A program made the position numbers and the translations under genes. Positions 1 to 9,337 of a stretch of 64,000 nt of DNA are shown in pieces. The notes under the pieces were generated by a model that saw only the letters and a list, made by a program, of their open reading frames with translations, was not told the origin of the DNA and did no database searches. Numbering within the stretch: position 1 is the stretch's first letter; the number at the start of each line of letters is the position of its first letter. Origin of the DNA: Rhizobium sp. Root274 (GTDB lineage: Bacteria; Pseudomonadota; Alphaproteobacteria; Rhizobiales; Rhizobiaceae); assembly GCF_001429245.1 (NCBI RefSeq), contig NZ_LMJE01000007.1:99126-163125 (forward strand). Reading direction: 5' to 3'.

Positions 1-102
1 GAAGGCTCCGACAAGGCCAAGGCCGAAGCCGACCTGAAAGCCATGTGCGAAAAGCTCCTCGCCAACACGGTAATCGAGAATTATACTATCTCCATCGCCT
101 GA
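1..102 (+). CDS. purS: PurS subunit of FGAM synthase, 3' end only
   Basis: Only the last 33 codons are inside the window. The tail (CEKLLANTVIENYTIS) matches the typical PurS C-terminus, and purQ follows 270 bp downstream. PurS is the small homodimeric subunit that bridges PurQ and PurL in the three-part formylglycinamidine synthase of purine biosynthesis. The start lies before base 1. The family call rests on this tail plus the operon context, so it is good but not independently complete. Confidence 0.85.
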   Translation, partial: EGSDKAKAEADLKAMCEKLLANTVIENYTISIA

Positions 103-121
103 GGGTTGAAGGAGAGACGCG

Positions 122-379
122 ATGGCTGAGGTGACCAGCGAATTGATGTTCGAGCTGTTGAAGAAGCTCAATCAGAGATTTGACAAGGTGGACTTTGCCA
201 TCAGTGAGTTGCGCGCCGACAATCAGACAATGCGCGCGCAAATTCATGCGCTGCAGGGAGACATCAACAACCTGCGCGCCACAGTCGGACACTTTGAAAG
301 CCGGCTAGACCGCATCGACAATCGCCTGGAGCTGCGGGAGTTCCAGGAAGCCCAGCTAAGGTTTGAGCCCCAGCCATGA
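122..379 (+). CDS. Small coiled-coil protein inserted between purS and purQ
   Basis: This 85-residue protein has no function I recognise. It is almost entirely helical in character, with heptad-like spacing of Leu/Ile/Val from about residue 5 to 75, mixed charges, no Cys, no signal peptide and no membrane segment, so a short dimeric or trimeric coiled coil is likely. A clear ribosome site (GGAGAG) lies 6 bases before the ATG. It starts 19 bp after purS and its stop overlaps the purQ start as ATGA, so it is co-transcribed and probably translationally coupled with the purine genes. A role near the PurS/PurQ/PurL complex is only inferred from position. Confidence 0.75.
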   Translation: MAEVTSELMFELLKKLNQRFDKVDFAISELRADNQTMRAQIHALQGDINNLRATVGHFESRLDRIDNRLELREFQEAQLRFEPQP

Positions 380-1047
380 AATCAGCCGTCGTCCAGCTCC
401 CAGGCCTCAATCGTGACCGTGACATGATCGCGGCGCTGACCAAGATCTCCGGCCACGCGCCTGTCACCATCTGGCAGACCGAAACCGAGATCCCGGATGT
501 CGACCTGATCGTCATCCCCGGCGGCTTCTCCTATGGCGACTATCTTCGCTGCGGCGCGATTGCAGCCCGCATGCCGGTCATGCAGGCAATCAAGGAAAAG
601 GCTGAACAGGGCGTGAAGGTCATCGGCGTCTGCAACGGCTTCCAGATCCTCGTCGAAGCCGGCATGCTGCCAGGCGCCCTGATGCGCAACCAGTCGCTGA
701 AGTTCGTCTGCAAGGAAATCAAGCTGGAAGTCGTCAACGCCGATACCGACTTCACCCGCGCCTATGCCAAGGGCCAGATCATCCGCTGCCCGGTTGCCCA
801 CCACGACGGCAACTACTTCGCTGACGCGGAAACGCTGAAGACGATCGAAGGCAATGGTCAGGTCGTGTTCCGCTACGCCGAGGGCACCAACCCGAACGGG
901 TCGATGAGTGACATCGCCGGCGTTGTGAATGCCAAGGGCAACGTGCTTGGTATGATGCCGCACCCGGAAAACCTGATCGAGGCCGCGCATGGTGGCAATG
1001 ACGGTCGCGGCATCTTCGCCTCGGCACTGGACGTCATTGCAGCCTGA
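376..1047 (+). CDS. purQ: Phosphoribosylformylglycinamidine synthase, glutaminase subunit
   Basis: PurQ releases ammonia from glutamine and passes it to PurL, which converts FGAR to FGAM in step four of purine synthesis in the cytoplasm. The 223-residue length is normal for PurQ. It is a class I glutamine amidotransferase: the nucleophile is Cys86 in GVCNGFQ, and His196 and Glu198 in MMPHPE complete the triad. The N-terminus ([12 protein letters not shown]) is typical. The start overlaps the previous small gene by four bases (ATGA). The partner purL lies 2.3 kb downstream, separated by a lipoprotein gene, a DUF1127 gene and a MocR regulator. Confidence 0.97.
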   Translation: MKSAVVQLPGLNRDRDMIAALTKISGHAPVTIWQTETEIPDVDLIVIPGGFSYGDYLRCGAIAARMPVMQAIKEKAEQGVKVIGVCNGFQILVEAGMLPGALMRNQSLKFVCKEIKLEVVNADTDFTRAYAKGQIIRCPVAHHDGNYFADAETLKTIEGNGQVVFRYAEGTNPNGSMSDIAGVVNAKGNVLGMMPHPENLIEAAHGGNDGRGIFASALDVIAA

Positions 1048-1106
1048 GGTAAGATTCGCTTAACCTTGCGAATGTTAGAGAGGCGGCACACAGCCGAAAG
1101 ATCGCC

Positions 1107-1496
1107 ATGCGCCGCCTCAGCTTATCCATCGTCATAATTGCCGTCGCAGCGCTTTCGGCCTGCAAATCAGACACACCACCGCCACGCCCGGCATCTGGTC
1201 AATCAGCGCTGGACGTCATGGAACTGGTTGCCGTCGGCGCCAATCGCTGCTGGTTCAAGTCCGGCGATCCGGCCTTCAAGGCCTATTCGCTCGCCCCCGA
1301 ACTCACCTCCTTCTCCGGTCGCCCCCGCATCCTGATCGTTCGCAAGGGCTCCAGCGACATCCGCCCGTTGCTGGTGGTTCAGGCCGAGGGCAAGCCAGCG
1401 CGGCTTGATGCCTTTGGGCCGATGATGGGCGAGGCGCTAGCGCCACGCATCCGCGCCGACGTTGTCCGTTGGGCAAAAGGCTCCAAGGACTGCTGA
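1107..1496 (+). CDS. Small predicted lipoprotein of unknown function
   Basis: The protein has 129 residues. It starts with Arg-Arg, a hydrophobic stretch, and a lipobox LSAC with Cys19, so it should be exported and lipid-anchored, then a Pro-rich linker. The mature part contains two further cysteines (one in NRCWF, one at the extreme C-terminus) that could form a disulfide. I do not recognise a named domain. It begins 59 bp after purQ on the same strand, with a small 6-bp inverted repeat (1054-1073) between them that lacks a T tract, so read-through from the pur operon is possible. Confidence 0.75.
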   Translation: MRRLSLSIVIIAVAALSACKSDTPPPRPASGQSALDVMELVAVGANRCWFKSGDPAFKAYSLAPELTSFSGRPRILIVRKGSSDIRPLLVVQAEGKPARLDAFGPMMGEALAPRIRADVVRWAKGSKDC

Positions 1497-1745
1497 TCAG
1501 AGCGGCGGCAAACACGCCCGGTCCAGGCGCACCATCAGGCTCTTGCCCGCTTCGCGCCGCGCTTCATGCTCACTCAAGCCAATATCTCTCAACTGATCTT
1601 CGGTGAGGTTGGCGAGCGACTGCCGCGAGCGGGAGCAACTGGACCATCCCCGAAGATGCCGTATGAACGCGGACCACCCGCTCACCAACGTGGCCAGCCT
1701 CGACGCGGATTGTACGGCCGGCGAGGGAATTGTATCTATTGTCAT
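1497..1745 (-). CDS. DUF1127 small protein
   Basis: The predicted 82-residue protein ends with the DUF1127 signature (LANLTEDQLRDIGLSEHEA), an Arg-rich helix found in many short alphaproteobacterial proteins. Some family members affect phosphate, stress or RNA-related physiology, but the biochemical role is not settled. I chose the ATG at 1745 because a GGGG-containing ribosome site lies upstream; a 35-codon extension is possible but would run into the intergenic operator region. The gene is divergent from the MocR regulator at 1832, which suggests that regulator may control it. It converges with the lipoprotein gene, with adjacent stop codons. Confidence 0.8.
   Translation of the reverse strand: MTIDTIPSPAVQSASRLATLVSGWSAFIRHLRGWSSCSRSRQSLANLTEDQLRDIGLSEHEARREAGKSLMVRLDRACLPPL
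1726..1743. promoter_or_regulatory. Repeated ATTGT element, candidate regulator site
   Basis: ATTGT occurs twice, nine bases apart (1729-1733 and 1738-1742), at the very 5' end of the DUF1127 gene. The reverse strand reads GACAATAGATACAATTCC, closely resembling the element next to the mocR start at 1810-1828. MocR-family regulators often bind paired repeats in the divergent intergenic space. Function is inferred. Confidence 0.35.
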
Positions 1746-1762
1746 CACAGCACCCCTGCAGT

Positions 1763-1794
1763 ATTCATATCTAGCGTGATTACGACGTATGAAT
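1763..1794. repeat. Inverted repeat ATTCATA / TATGAAT in divergent promoter
   Basis: Perfect 7-bp arms at 1763-1769 and 1788-1794 are separated by 18 bp in the middle of the DUF1127/mocR intergenic region. The right arm abuts the presumed -35 box of mocR. A regulator dimer could bind here. No other role is visible. Confidence 0.4.
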
Positions 1795-1820
1795 TGACTC
1801 TTGCGCAGTGACAATATAGA
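1794..1820 (+). promoter_or_regulatory. Predicted mocR promoter, would give a leaderless mRNA
   Basis: TTGACT at 1794-1799 and TATAGA at 1815-1820 are separated by 15 bp. Transcription would begin about base 1827, only a few bases before the ATG at 1832. No Shine-Dalgarno sequence precedes that ATG, which fits a leaderless transcript. The spacer is slightly short, so confidence is moderate. Confidence 0.45.
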
Positions 1821-1828
1821 GAATTGTC
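1810..1828. promoter_or_regulatory. Inverted repeat GACAAT-N7-ATTGTC at the mocR start
   Basis: Perfect 6-bp arms (1810-1815 and 1823-1828) overlap the predicted -10 box and start site of mocR. A protein bound here would block mocR transcription, so autorepression is the simplest reading. A related element lies at 1726-1743. Confidence 0.5.
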
Positions 1829-1831
1829 CCC

Positions 1832-3250
1832 ATGACAAACTGGCTTCCATCCCTCACCACCGGCCACGGCCCACTCTATGTTCGGATCGCCGACGAGGCC
1901 GAAAGAGCAATCAAGTCAGGCGCTTTGCTGCAGGGCACGAAACTCCCGCCGCAGCGGGATCTGGCCTACGACGTCGGGGTGACAATAGGGACAATATCTC
2001 GCGCCTATGCCCTTTTACGGGAACGGGGGCTGGTCAGTGGCGAAGTGGGACGAGGCACCTATGTGCAGGCGGACACCAGAGACCCGTCGACGGCACCGCG
2101 CGATCCGGTGACAATCAACTATGGCGGAACACGCGCGATCACGCCACCGCCCGGCAAGCTGCGCTTCGACACGACGGCTGCGATCGACGTGGGACAGGCC
2201 GAGATCGTCGGGCGGGTTATGACGGAGATCGCCGCCGCGCATCCCTCTGAGATTTCCAGCTACACCCGCACGCTCTCTCCCGACTGGCAGGAGGCGGGCA
2301 GGCAGTGGCTGTCCAACGGCAACTGGTCGCCAGAGGCTTCACAGATCCTGCCGCAGATGGGTGTTCATGCCGGCATCAACGCCGTCATCGCAGCCGTTAC
2401 CGGCACAGGCGATCGCGTCGTCTGCGAACACCTGACCTATTCCCAGGTGTCACGCAGCGCCATGCTCATGGGCCGCCAGATCGCGCTCGTTGATTCGGAT
2501 GCGGACGGCATCCTTCCGGAAGACTTCGAACGCGTCTGCGCCCGCGAGCATCCGAAAGCCGCCTTCATCATGTCGTCCGGTCAGAACCCGACGCTCGCCT
2601 GCCTGCCGCTCTCGCGCCGCAAAGACATCGTCGCCATCGCGCGCAAATACAATGTCTGGCTGATCGAGGACTATCTTTATGGCGGGATGATCGGCGACTG
2701 GATTCCACTGCTGGCGGAACTTGCGCCAGACCGCACCTTTCTGCTCAACGGCCTGTCGAAATCGGTGGCAGCCGGTGTTCGCGGCGGCTGGGTCGCCTGC
2801 CCGCCCCATATGAGCCAGCGTGTGCGGGTTACCCAGAAGATGGTGAGCGGCGGCCTGCCCTTCCTGCTGGCCGAACTCTCTGCAAGGCTGGTGCTGTCAG
2901 GCGCTGCCGGTGAAATCCGGGGCAAGGTCCTGGCCGAAATCGGCTTGCGCGAAGCGGTGGTTCGCGAGCTTTTCGGCGGCAAGGAATTCCGCTCCCATTC
3001 TCGCCTGCCCTTCTTCTGGCTGAAACTTCCCGAGCCCTGGATGTCCGGCACCTTCAAGCAGGCCGTTCTCGATGCCAATGTGCTGATCGACGATGAGGAC
3101 GAGTTCAAGCCGGCGCGCTCTTCCCGTGTCTACCACCACGTCCGTGTCGGCTTCAGCGAAGGCCGGGACCGATCGATAGCCATCGAAGGCCTGAAAACAG
3201 TCCGGCGTATCCTCGACCAGTCCCCGCTCGGCACAAGCGCCTTCGTCTGA
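1832..3250 (+). CDS. MocR-family transcriptional regulator (GntR HTH plus aminotransferase fold)
   Basis: The 472-residue protein has the two-part MocR architecture. Residues about 13-80 are a GntR winged helix (LPPQRDLAYDVGVTIGTISRAYALLRERG), and residues about 120-465 are a fold-type I aminotransferase domain. PLP-binding residues are visible: Lys310 in NGLSKS for the Schiff base and Asp280 in LIEDYLYGG for the pyridine nitrogen. Such proteins sense PLP-linked metabolites and usually regulate a divergent or nearby gene; here the divergent gene encodes a DUF1127 protein. The effector is unknown. The ATG lacks a ribosome site and is preceded directly by a promoter-like sequence and an inverted repeat. 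Confidence 0.9.
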   Translation: MTNWLPSLTTGHGPLYVRIADEAERAIKSGALLQGTKLPPQRDLAYDVGVTIGTISRAYALLRERGLVSGEVGRGTYVQADTRDPSTAPRDPVTINYGGTRAITPPPGKLRFDTTAAIDVGQAEIVGRVMTEIAAAHPSEISSYTRTLSPDWQEAGRQWLSNGNWSPEASQILPQMGVHAGINAVIAAVTGTGDRVVCEHLTYSQVSRSAMLMGRQIALVDSDADGILPEDFERVCAREHPKAAFIMSSGQNPTLACLPLSRRKDIVAIARKYNVWLIEDYLYGGMIGDWIPLLAELAPDRTFLLNGLSKSVAAGVRGGWVACPPHMSQRVRVTQKMVSGGLPFLLAELSARLVLSGAAGEIRGKVLAEIGLREAVVRELFGGKEFRSHSRLPFFWLKLPEPWMSGTFKQAVLDANVLIDDEDEFKPARSSRVYHHVRVGFSEGRDRSIAIEGLKTVRRILDQSPLGTSAFV

Positions 3251-3328
3251 CCATCCCACATGCGATGACGCTCCCCGGGAAAGCGGCGGGAAAGGCCTGA
3301 TTGCGCGCATTTTTCAAGTGCGCCGGGC

Positions 3329-3350
3329 GCAGGCTTGCGTTATAGCCTGC
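3329..3350 (+). repeat. Stem-loop in the purL leader
   Basis: Perfect 7-bp arms (GCAGGCT at 3329-3335, AGCCTGC at 3344-3350) with an 8-base loop lie 34 bp before the purL start. It has no T tract, so it is not a terminator. It could be a leader structure or an operator; nothing decides between these. Confidence 0.35.
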
Positions 3351-3384
3351 CTCGAAACCGATCTCCCATTTCCCTGAGAGCCAG

Positions 3385-5607
<2,223 letters not shown>

Positions 5608-5630
5608 CGCCGTCGATGCCTGTGGAGCGT

Positions 5631-5651
5631 GGGGTAGGCTCGACCTACCCC
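5631..5651 (+). terminator. Hairpin after purL without a T tract
   Basis: An 8-bp perfect stem (GGGGTAGG/CCTACCCC) with a 5-base loop lies 24 bp after the purL stop. It is not followed by Ts, so it may be an mRNA 3' stabiliser or weak terminator, leaving room for partial read-through into bolA. Confidence 0.45.
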
Positions 5652-5716
5652 ATTGAAACGCTTCGGCGAATGCACGATAGTTCTCGCATTGCTGATTTGC
5701 GTGAGGGATCCGTTAC

Positions 5717-5950
5717 ATGCCAATGAAACCGGGCGACATCGAAGACATGATCAAGGCTGGCATTCCGGGAGCAAAGGTCGTCATCCGCGATCTCGCCGGA
5801 GACGGTGATCACTACGCTGCCGAGGTTGTCGCCGAGGCCTTTCGCGGCAAGAGCCGGGTGCAGCAGCATCAGATGGTCTATGACGCCTTGAAGGGCAATA
5901 TGGGCGGCGTTCTGCACGCCCTGGCATTGCAGACCAGCATCCCTGAATAG
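5717..5950 (+). CDS. BolA/IbaG-family protein
   Basis: The 77-residue protein is a single BolA domain. It has the short DGDHY loop, the FRGKSRVQQHQMVY core and the conserved C-terminal His67 in LHALALQT, which in this family helps ligate a shared 2Fe-2S cluster with a CGFS monothiol glutaredoxin. Such a glutaredoxin is encoded 1.7 kb downstream on the same strand, supporting an iron-sulfur delivery or iron-sensing pair in the cytoplasm. The two genes are unusually split by an opposite-strand hydrolase gene and a small basic-protein gene. Confidence 0.92.
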   Translation: MPMKPGDIEDMIKAGIPGAKVVIRDLAGDGDHYAAEVVAEAFRGKSRVQQHQMVYDALKGNMGGVLHALALQTSIPE

Positions 5951-5973
5951 CCGGCAATCATGCTGAAGATGCG

Positions 5974-5999
5974 AGCCTGCCGTGATCACGGCAGGCTTT
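5974..5999. terminator. Bidirectional hairpin between bolA and the convergent hydrolase gene
   Basis: A perfect 12-bp inverted repeat (arms 5974-5985 and 5986-5997) is followed by TTTG and a T-rich stretch. It lies between two convergent stop codons and probably ends both transcripts. Confidence 0.65.
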
Positions 6000-6017
6000 G
6001 TCATTTGATGCCGTCCG

Positions 6018-7160
6018 TCAGAAAACCGGTGGCTGGGTGGCCTTAAGATTGGCAAAAGCGAGCGCTGGCAGCGGTCCGGCGGTCATCAGCGTGAAGTCGT
6101 AGCCGCTCTTCTGGTCAGGACCGAGAACATACTGCCGATGCATGCGCAGGAAATCGCGGCGGTTCTTCGCGTAGCGTTCCGCCGACATGGCATGTTTGAA
6201 GCGAACAAAGGCGAGCTTCGGCTGCGGCGCATCGGGATGGCCGGAAAGCGCGACCGTGTGGCACTTGTAGAGATGGATGGGGTCGGTCAGACACTGGATG
6301 TCGAACCAATCGATCTCAGCATGGCGCGCCACAAGCCCGATCCGGCTGCGCAACACCGTCGCCCCTGAAAGCAAGCTGCACTGCAGGGCAGCGCCGCCAA
6401 GAGTGACAAAGGTGATGCGACGTCCGGCAGGAAGCGTGGGGTTCCGCTCGATCAGGCGTCCAACCACGGAGAGCGCGAGGCTCGCACCCATGCTGTGAGA
6501 CGTCACCAATATCTCGTCAGCGGATGTGGCGAGCGCCCGTTCGGCGCGGTCAGTCTGACGTTCAATCCAGGCTGCGACCTCTGACCGATTTTCGGCGATG
6601 GCGACCGCCAGTCGCCAGTCCGCCAGCAGATGCAGGACATGATAGCGATCAGAAAACCGCATCCAGCCATACCGGAAGAAGGCATAGCCGATCGGCAAGG
6701 ACAGGAGGAGCCAAAACGGGTTGAGATCCAAGGTCACGGGCAAGACTGCGATCTCGAGCCCGATCACGGCTCCAAGCGCAAGGAACAGATACGGAAAGAG
6801 GAAGAACAGTGCGAATCGCCAGGCGTGACGGAAATAGGCCGCCGCCGCTCCTTGTTTTATGACGGAAAATCCGGCGGCATAACCGGCGGCGATCTGGCGC
6901 CAGACGCTATCGCGGCGCAGATCCGTGATCAGGTCATTGTGATCGAAGACATGGATCTCGCTCTGCGTCGTCCAGCCAGCGGCCGCTGCATGAACACTGA
7001 AGTTTGCGTCCGCCGGGGAATCCAGCAGCGGACCAACGTCGAAGCGACAGTCCCAGACTTGTGCCGCCTGGGCCGCAGATCGCTGATATCGCTGTCGATG
7101 CGCCTCGGCATCCAGGGGTTCGAAACCCGGAAAATGCAGGACGACGCGGCTGTTGATCAT
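6018..7160 (-). CDS. Membrane-anchored alpha/beta hydrolase, paralog A
   Basis: This 380-residue protein is a predicted serine hydrolase of unknown substrate. The nucleophile elbow is SHSMG with Ser223 at the end of the strand EILVT. Two hydrophobic segments (about 115-140 and 147-165) precede it and should span or enter the membrane; the block FRHAWRFALFFLFP recurs in the gene at 11546-12751 as FQTNWRFALYFLYP. C-terminal blocks (DWFDIQCLTDPIHLYKC, YAKNRRDFLRMHRQYV) are also shared. I chose the ATG at 7160 because a longer start would read through the opposite-strand basic-protein gene. No signal peptide is seen. Confidence 0.72.
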   Translation of the reverse strand: MINSRVVLHFPGFEPLDAEAHRQRYQRSAAQAAQVWDCRFDVGPLLDSPADANFSVHAAAAGWTTQSEIHVFDHNDLITDLRRDSVWRQIAAGYAAGFSVIKQGAAAAYFRHAWRFALFFLFPYLFLALGAVIGLEIAVLPVTLDLNPFWLLLSLPIGYAFFRYGWMRFSDRYHVLHLLADWRLAVAIAENRSEVAAWIERQTDRAERALATSADEILVTSHSMGASLALSVVGRLIERNPTLPAGRRITFVTLGGAALQCSLLSGATVLRSRIGLVARHAEIDWFDIQCLTDPIHLYKCHTVALSGHPDAPQPKLAFVRFKHAMSAERYAKNRRDFLRMHRQYVLGPDQKSGYDFTLMTAGPLPALAFANLKATQPPVF

Positions 7161-7281
7161 TGTGGTGGTCACTCGGTTCGCGGCAGTTCGGCCGCAGGCA
7201 GCGCTTGCTAGACGAGAATGGCGCTGATTAAAAGAAGAAAGGGAACGAAAAGCTGCAAACTCGCCGGGAGGGCATGAATCG

Positions 7282-7515
7282 ATGGCTGATCTGGTATCCG
7301 ATATCGTCAAGAACGTCGTCGAAGGCGTGCTGAAAGAGATCCTGAAAAAGCCGGCGAGCAAACGAACCACCCGGCGCAAACAGCCGACACGCTCATCGAC
7401 GACCGGCCGCTTCGTAAAGAAGAAGGCAAAGGCGAAGCGGGTGTCGACCGCACCCAAGAAGCAGCAGAGCCGCCGCCGCACTGCGGCCAAGCGGAGCCGT
7501 CAGCGCACATCCTGA
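7282..7515 (+). CDS. Small Lys/Arg-rich protein, possibly nucleic-acid binding
   Basis: The 77-residue protein has an amphipathic N-terminal helix (VSDIVKNVVEGVLKEILKK) followed by a tail dominated by Lys, Arg, Ser and Thr, with no acidic residue after about position 20. Such tails resemble histone H1-like or ribosome-associated proteins, but no named domain is visible. A GGGAGGG ribosome site precedes the ATG. It is divergent from hydrolase A and lies upstream of grxD on the same strand. Low complexity makes homology hard to judge, so I call it probable rather than certain. Confidence 0.6.
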   Translation: MADLVSDIVKNVVEGVLKEILKKPASKRTTRRKQPTRSSTTGRFVKKKAKAKRVSTAPKKQQSRRRTAAKRSRQRTS

Positions 7516-7613
7516 CACTGAGGCGGCTTACGCCACTGGCAAAATCAGTTTCCTCTTGCTATCTGTAGCGCATGCGAACCTGCCGCCTTGACCGGCATGT
7601 GAAAGGATAAGAC

Positions 7614-7946
7614 ATGAGCGCCCACGAATTCATCGACAACGAAGTAAAGACCAATGATGTGGTCCTGTTCATGAAGGGCAGCCCGCAGTTCCCGCAATGC
7701 GGTTTTTCGGGTCAGGTCGTCCAGATCCTCGATTATCTCGGCGTGGACTACAAGGGCGTCAACGTGCTCGCCGACATGGAAATCCGTGAGGGCATCAAGC
7801 AGTATTCCAACTGGCTGACCATCCCGCAGCTCTACATCAAGGGCGAATTCGTCGGTGGTTGCGACATCGTCCGCGAAATGTTTCAGGCGGGCGAGCTTCA
7901 GAAGCATTTTGAAGACCAGGGCATCGCCGTCCGCGGCGCTGCCTGA
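7614..7946 (+). CDS. grxD: Monothiol CGFS glutaredoxin (Grx4/GrxD type)
   Basis: The 110-residue protein has the diagnostic CGFS active site at residues 29-32 (FPQCGFS) and the WLTIPQLYIKGEFVGGCDI glutathione-binding block. CGFS glutaredoxins bind a 2Fe-2S cluster with glutathione and transfer it, usually together with a BolA protein; bolA is 1.7 kb upstream. It ends with a strong hairpin terminator, so it does not depend on the following transporter gene. Confidence 0.96.
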   Translation: MSAHEFIDNEVKTNDVVLFMKGSPQFPQCGFSGQVVQILDYLGVDYKGVNVLADMEIREGIKQYSNWLTIPQLYIKGEFVGGCDIVREMFQAGELQKHFEDQGIAVRGAA

Positions 7947-7984
7947 CCATCCGCCGAGAGGCATTTCCATTCCAAGGCTGACTA

Positions 7985-8009
7985 GGCGTTGCCCCGGGCA
8001 ACGCCTTTT
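7985..8009 (+). terminator. Rho-independent terminator of grxD
   Basis: A 9-bp perfect stem (GGCGTTGCC/GGCAACGCC), a 3-base loop and TTTT form a compact terminator 38 bp after grxD. It ends only 22 bp before the start of the MFS gene. Confidence 0.85.
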
Positions 8010-8031
8010 GGCCGTTTAAGGGTAATTTACT

Positions 8032-9279
8032 GTGTCAGAAGCATTACAGTCCGCGCAAAAGGCGCTGGGCAAGATGGGCCGTGCCGAATTCATTGCGATG
8101 ATGGCCTTTCTGATGGCGCTGAATGCGCTTGCCATCGACATCATGCTCCCCGGTCTCCAGGAGATCGGGGCAGCACTCAACGTCGAAAACGAAAATCACC
8201 GCCAGTATGTCGTCTCCGCCTATCTGATTGGTTTCGGCTTTGCCCAGCTCTTCTATGGCCCGATCGCCGACCGCTTCGGCCGCCGCATGCCGATGATCGT
8301 CGGGCTGGGCATTTACGTCGTCTCCTCGCTTGCCGTGGTCTTCGTTCCCTCCTTCGGCATGCTTCTGCTCCTGCGCTTCATCCAGGGCATCGGCTCGGCC
8401 GCGACCCGCGTCATCACGGTCTCGATCGTCCGTGACGTCTTCGGTGGCCGGCAGATGGCGGAAGTGATGTCGCTGATCATGATGGTCTTCATGGTGATCC
8501 CGGTCGTTGCCCCCGGCACCGGTCAGGTCATCATGCTGTTCGGCGACTGGCACTGGATCTTCGTGTTCATGGCGGTGATCGCGCTGATCATTGGGACCTG
8601 GATGTATATCCGCCTTCCCGAAACGCTGGCGCCTGAGGATGTCAGGGCCTTCACGCCGAAGGTCATCCTCGACGGCTTCAGCATTGTTCTGACCAACCGC
8701 GTGGCACTATGCTACACGCTGGCCAGCACCTTCATCTTCGGCGCGCTGTTCGGCTTCATCAATTCGGCCCAGCAGATCTATGTGGGCATTTACGGCCTTG
8801 GCGTCTGGTTCCCAGTCGCCTTTGCCGCCGTTGCATTGTTCATGGCGCTCTCCTCCTTCGTCAACTCCCGGCTGGTCGGACGGTTCGGCATGCGCAAGCT
8901 TTCGCATGCTTCTCTGCTCGGCTTCATCGTCATCAATGCCGTGTGGCTCTTGATCCAGGTCGTCGGCCCGCAGCCGATGCCATTCGCTCTGTTCCTGAGC
9001 TTCTTTGCGCTCGCGATGTTCCAGTTCGGCTGGATCGGATCGAACTTCAACTCGCTGGCCATGGAACCGCTCGGCCATGTCGCCGGCACGGCGTCCTCGG
9101 TCCTTGGCTTCATGGGCACAATCGGTGGCTCGTTGATCGGCGCGGCCATCGGTCAGGCCTTCGACGGCACGGCACTTCCCATGGTCACGGGTTTCTTTGT
9201 GGTCGGATTCATCGGCCTGATCTTCGTCCTGATCGGCGAGAAGGGCCGCCTGTTCCACGCGCAAAACAAGCCGGTGTGA
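8032..9279 (+). CDS. MFS transporter, Bcr/CflA drug-resistance type
   Basis: The 415-residue inner-membrane protein has about twelve hydrophobic segments and the MFS motif A in the first cytoplasmic loop (GPIADRFGRRMPM). The N-terminal half resembles the Bcr/CflA subfamily (NALAIDIMLPGLQEIGAAL, QYVVSAYLIGFGFAQLFYGPIADRFGRR), whose members export drugs or small metabolites by proton antiport. The substrate cannot be told from sequence. The start is GTG with an AAGGG site; an ATG fourteen codons in is the alternative. It sits just behind the grxD terminator. Confidence 0.9.
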   Translation: MSEALQSAQKALGKMGRAEFIAMMAFLMALNALAIDIMLPGLQEIGAALNVENENHRQYVVSAYLIGFGFAQLFYGPIADRFGRRMPMIVGLGIYVVSSLAVVFVPSFGMLLLLRFIQGIGSAATRVITVSIVRDVFGGRQMAEVMSLIMMVFMVIPVVAPGTGQVIMLFGDWHWIFVFMAVIALIIGTWMYIRLPETLAPEDVRAFTPKVILDGFSIVLTNRVALCYTLASTFIFGALFGFINSAQQIYVGIYGLGVWFPVAFAAVALFMALSSFVNSRLVGRFGMRKLSHASLLGFIVINAVWLLIQVVGPQPMPFALFLSFFALAMFQFGWIGSNFNSLAMEPLGHVAGTASSVLGFMGTIGGSLIGAAIGQAFDGTALPMVTGFFVVGFIGLIFVLIGEKGRLFHAQNKPV

Positions 9280-9307
9280 CGAACTGAAAGAGATGAGAAA
9301 AAGCAAA

Positions 9308-9327
9308 GGCCCGGTGATTGCCGGGCC
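9308..9327. terminator. Bidirectional terminator between the MFS gene and the phosphatase gene
   Basis: A 7-bp stem (GGCCCGG/CCGGGCC) lies between convergent genes. On the minus strand it is followed by TTTGCTTTTT, so it best serves the phosphatase gene; on the plus strand the tail is weaker (TTGGTCGTTTT). Confidence 0.75.
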
Positions 9328-9337
9328 TTGGTCGTTT

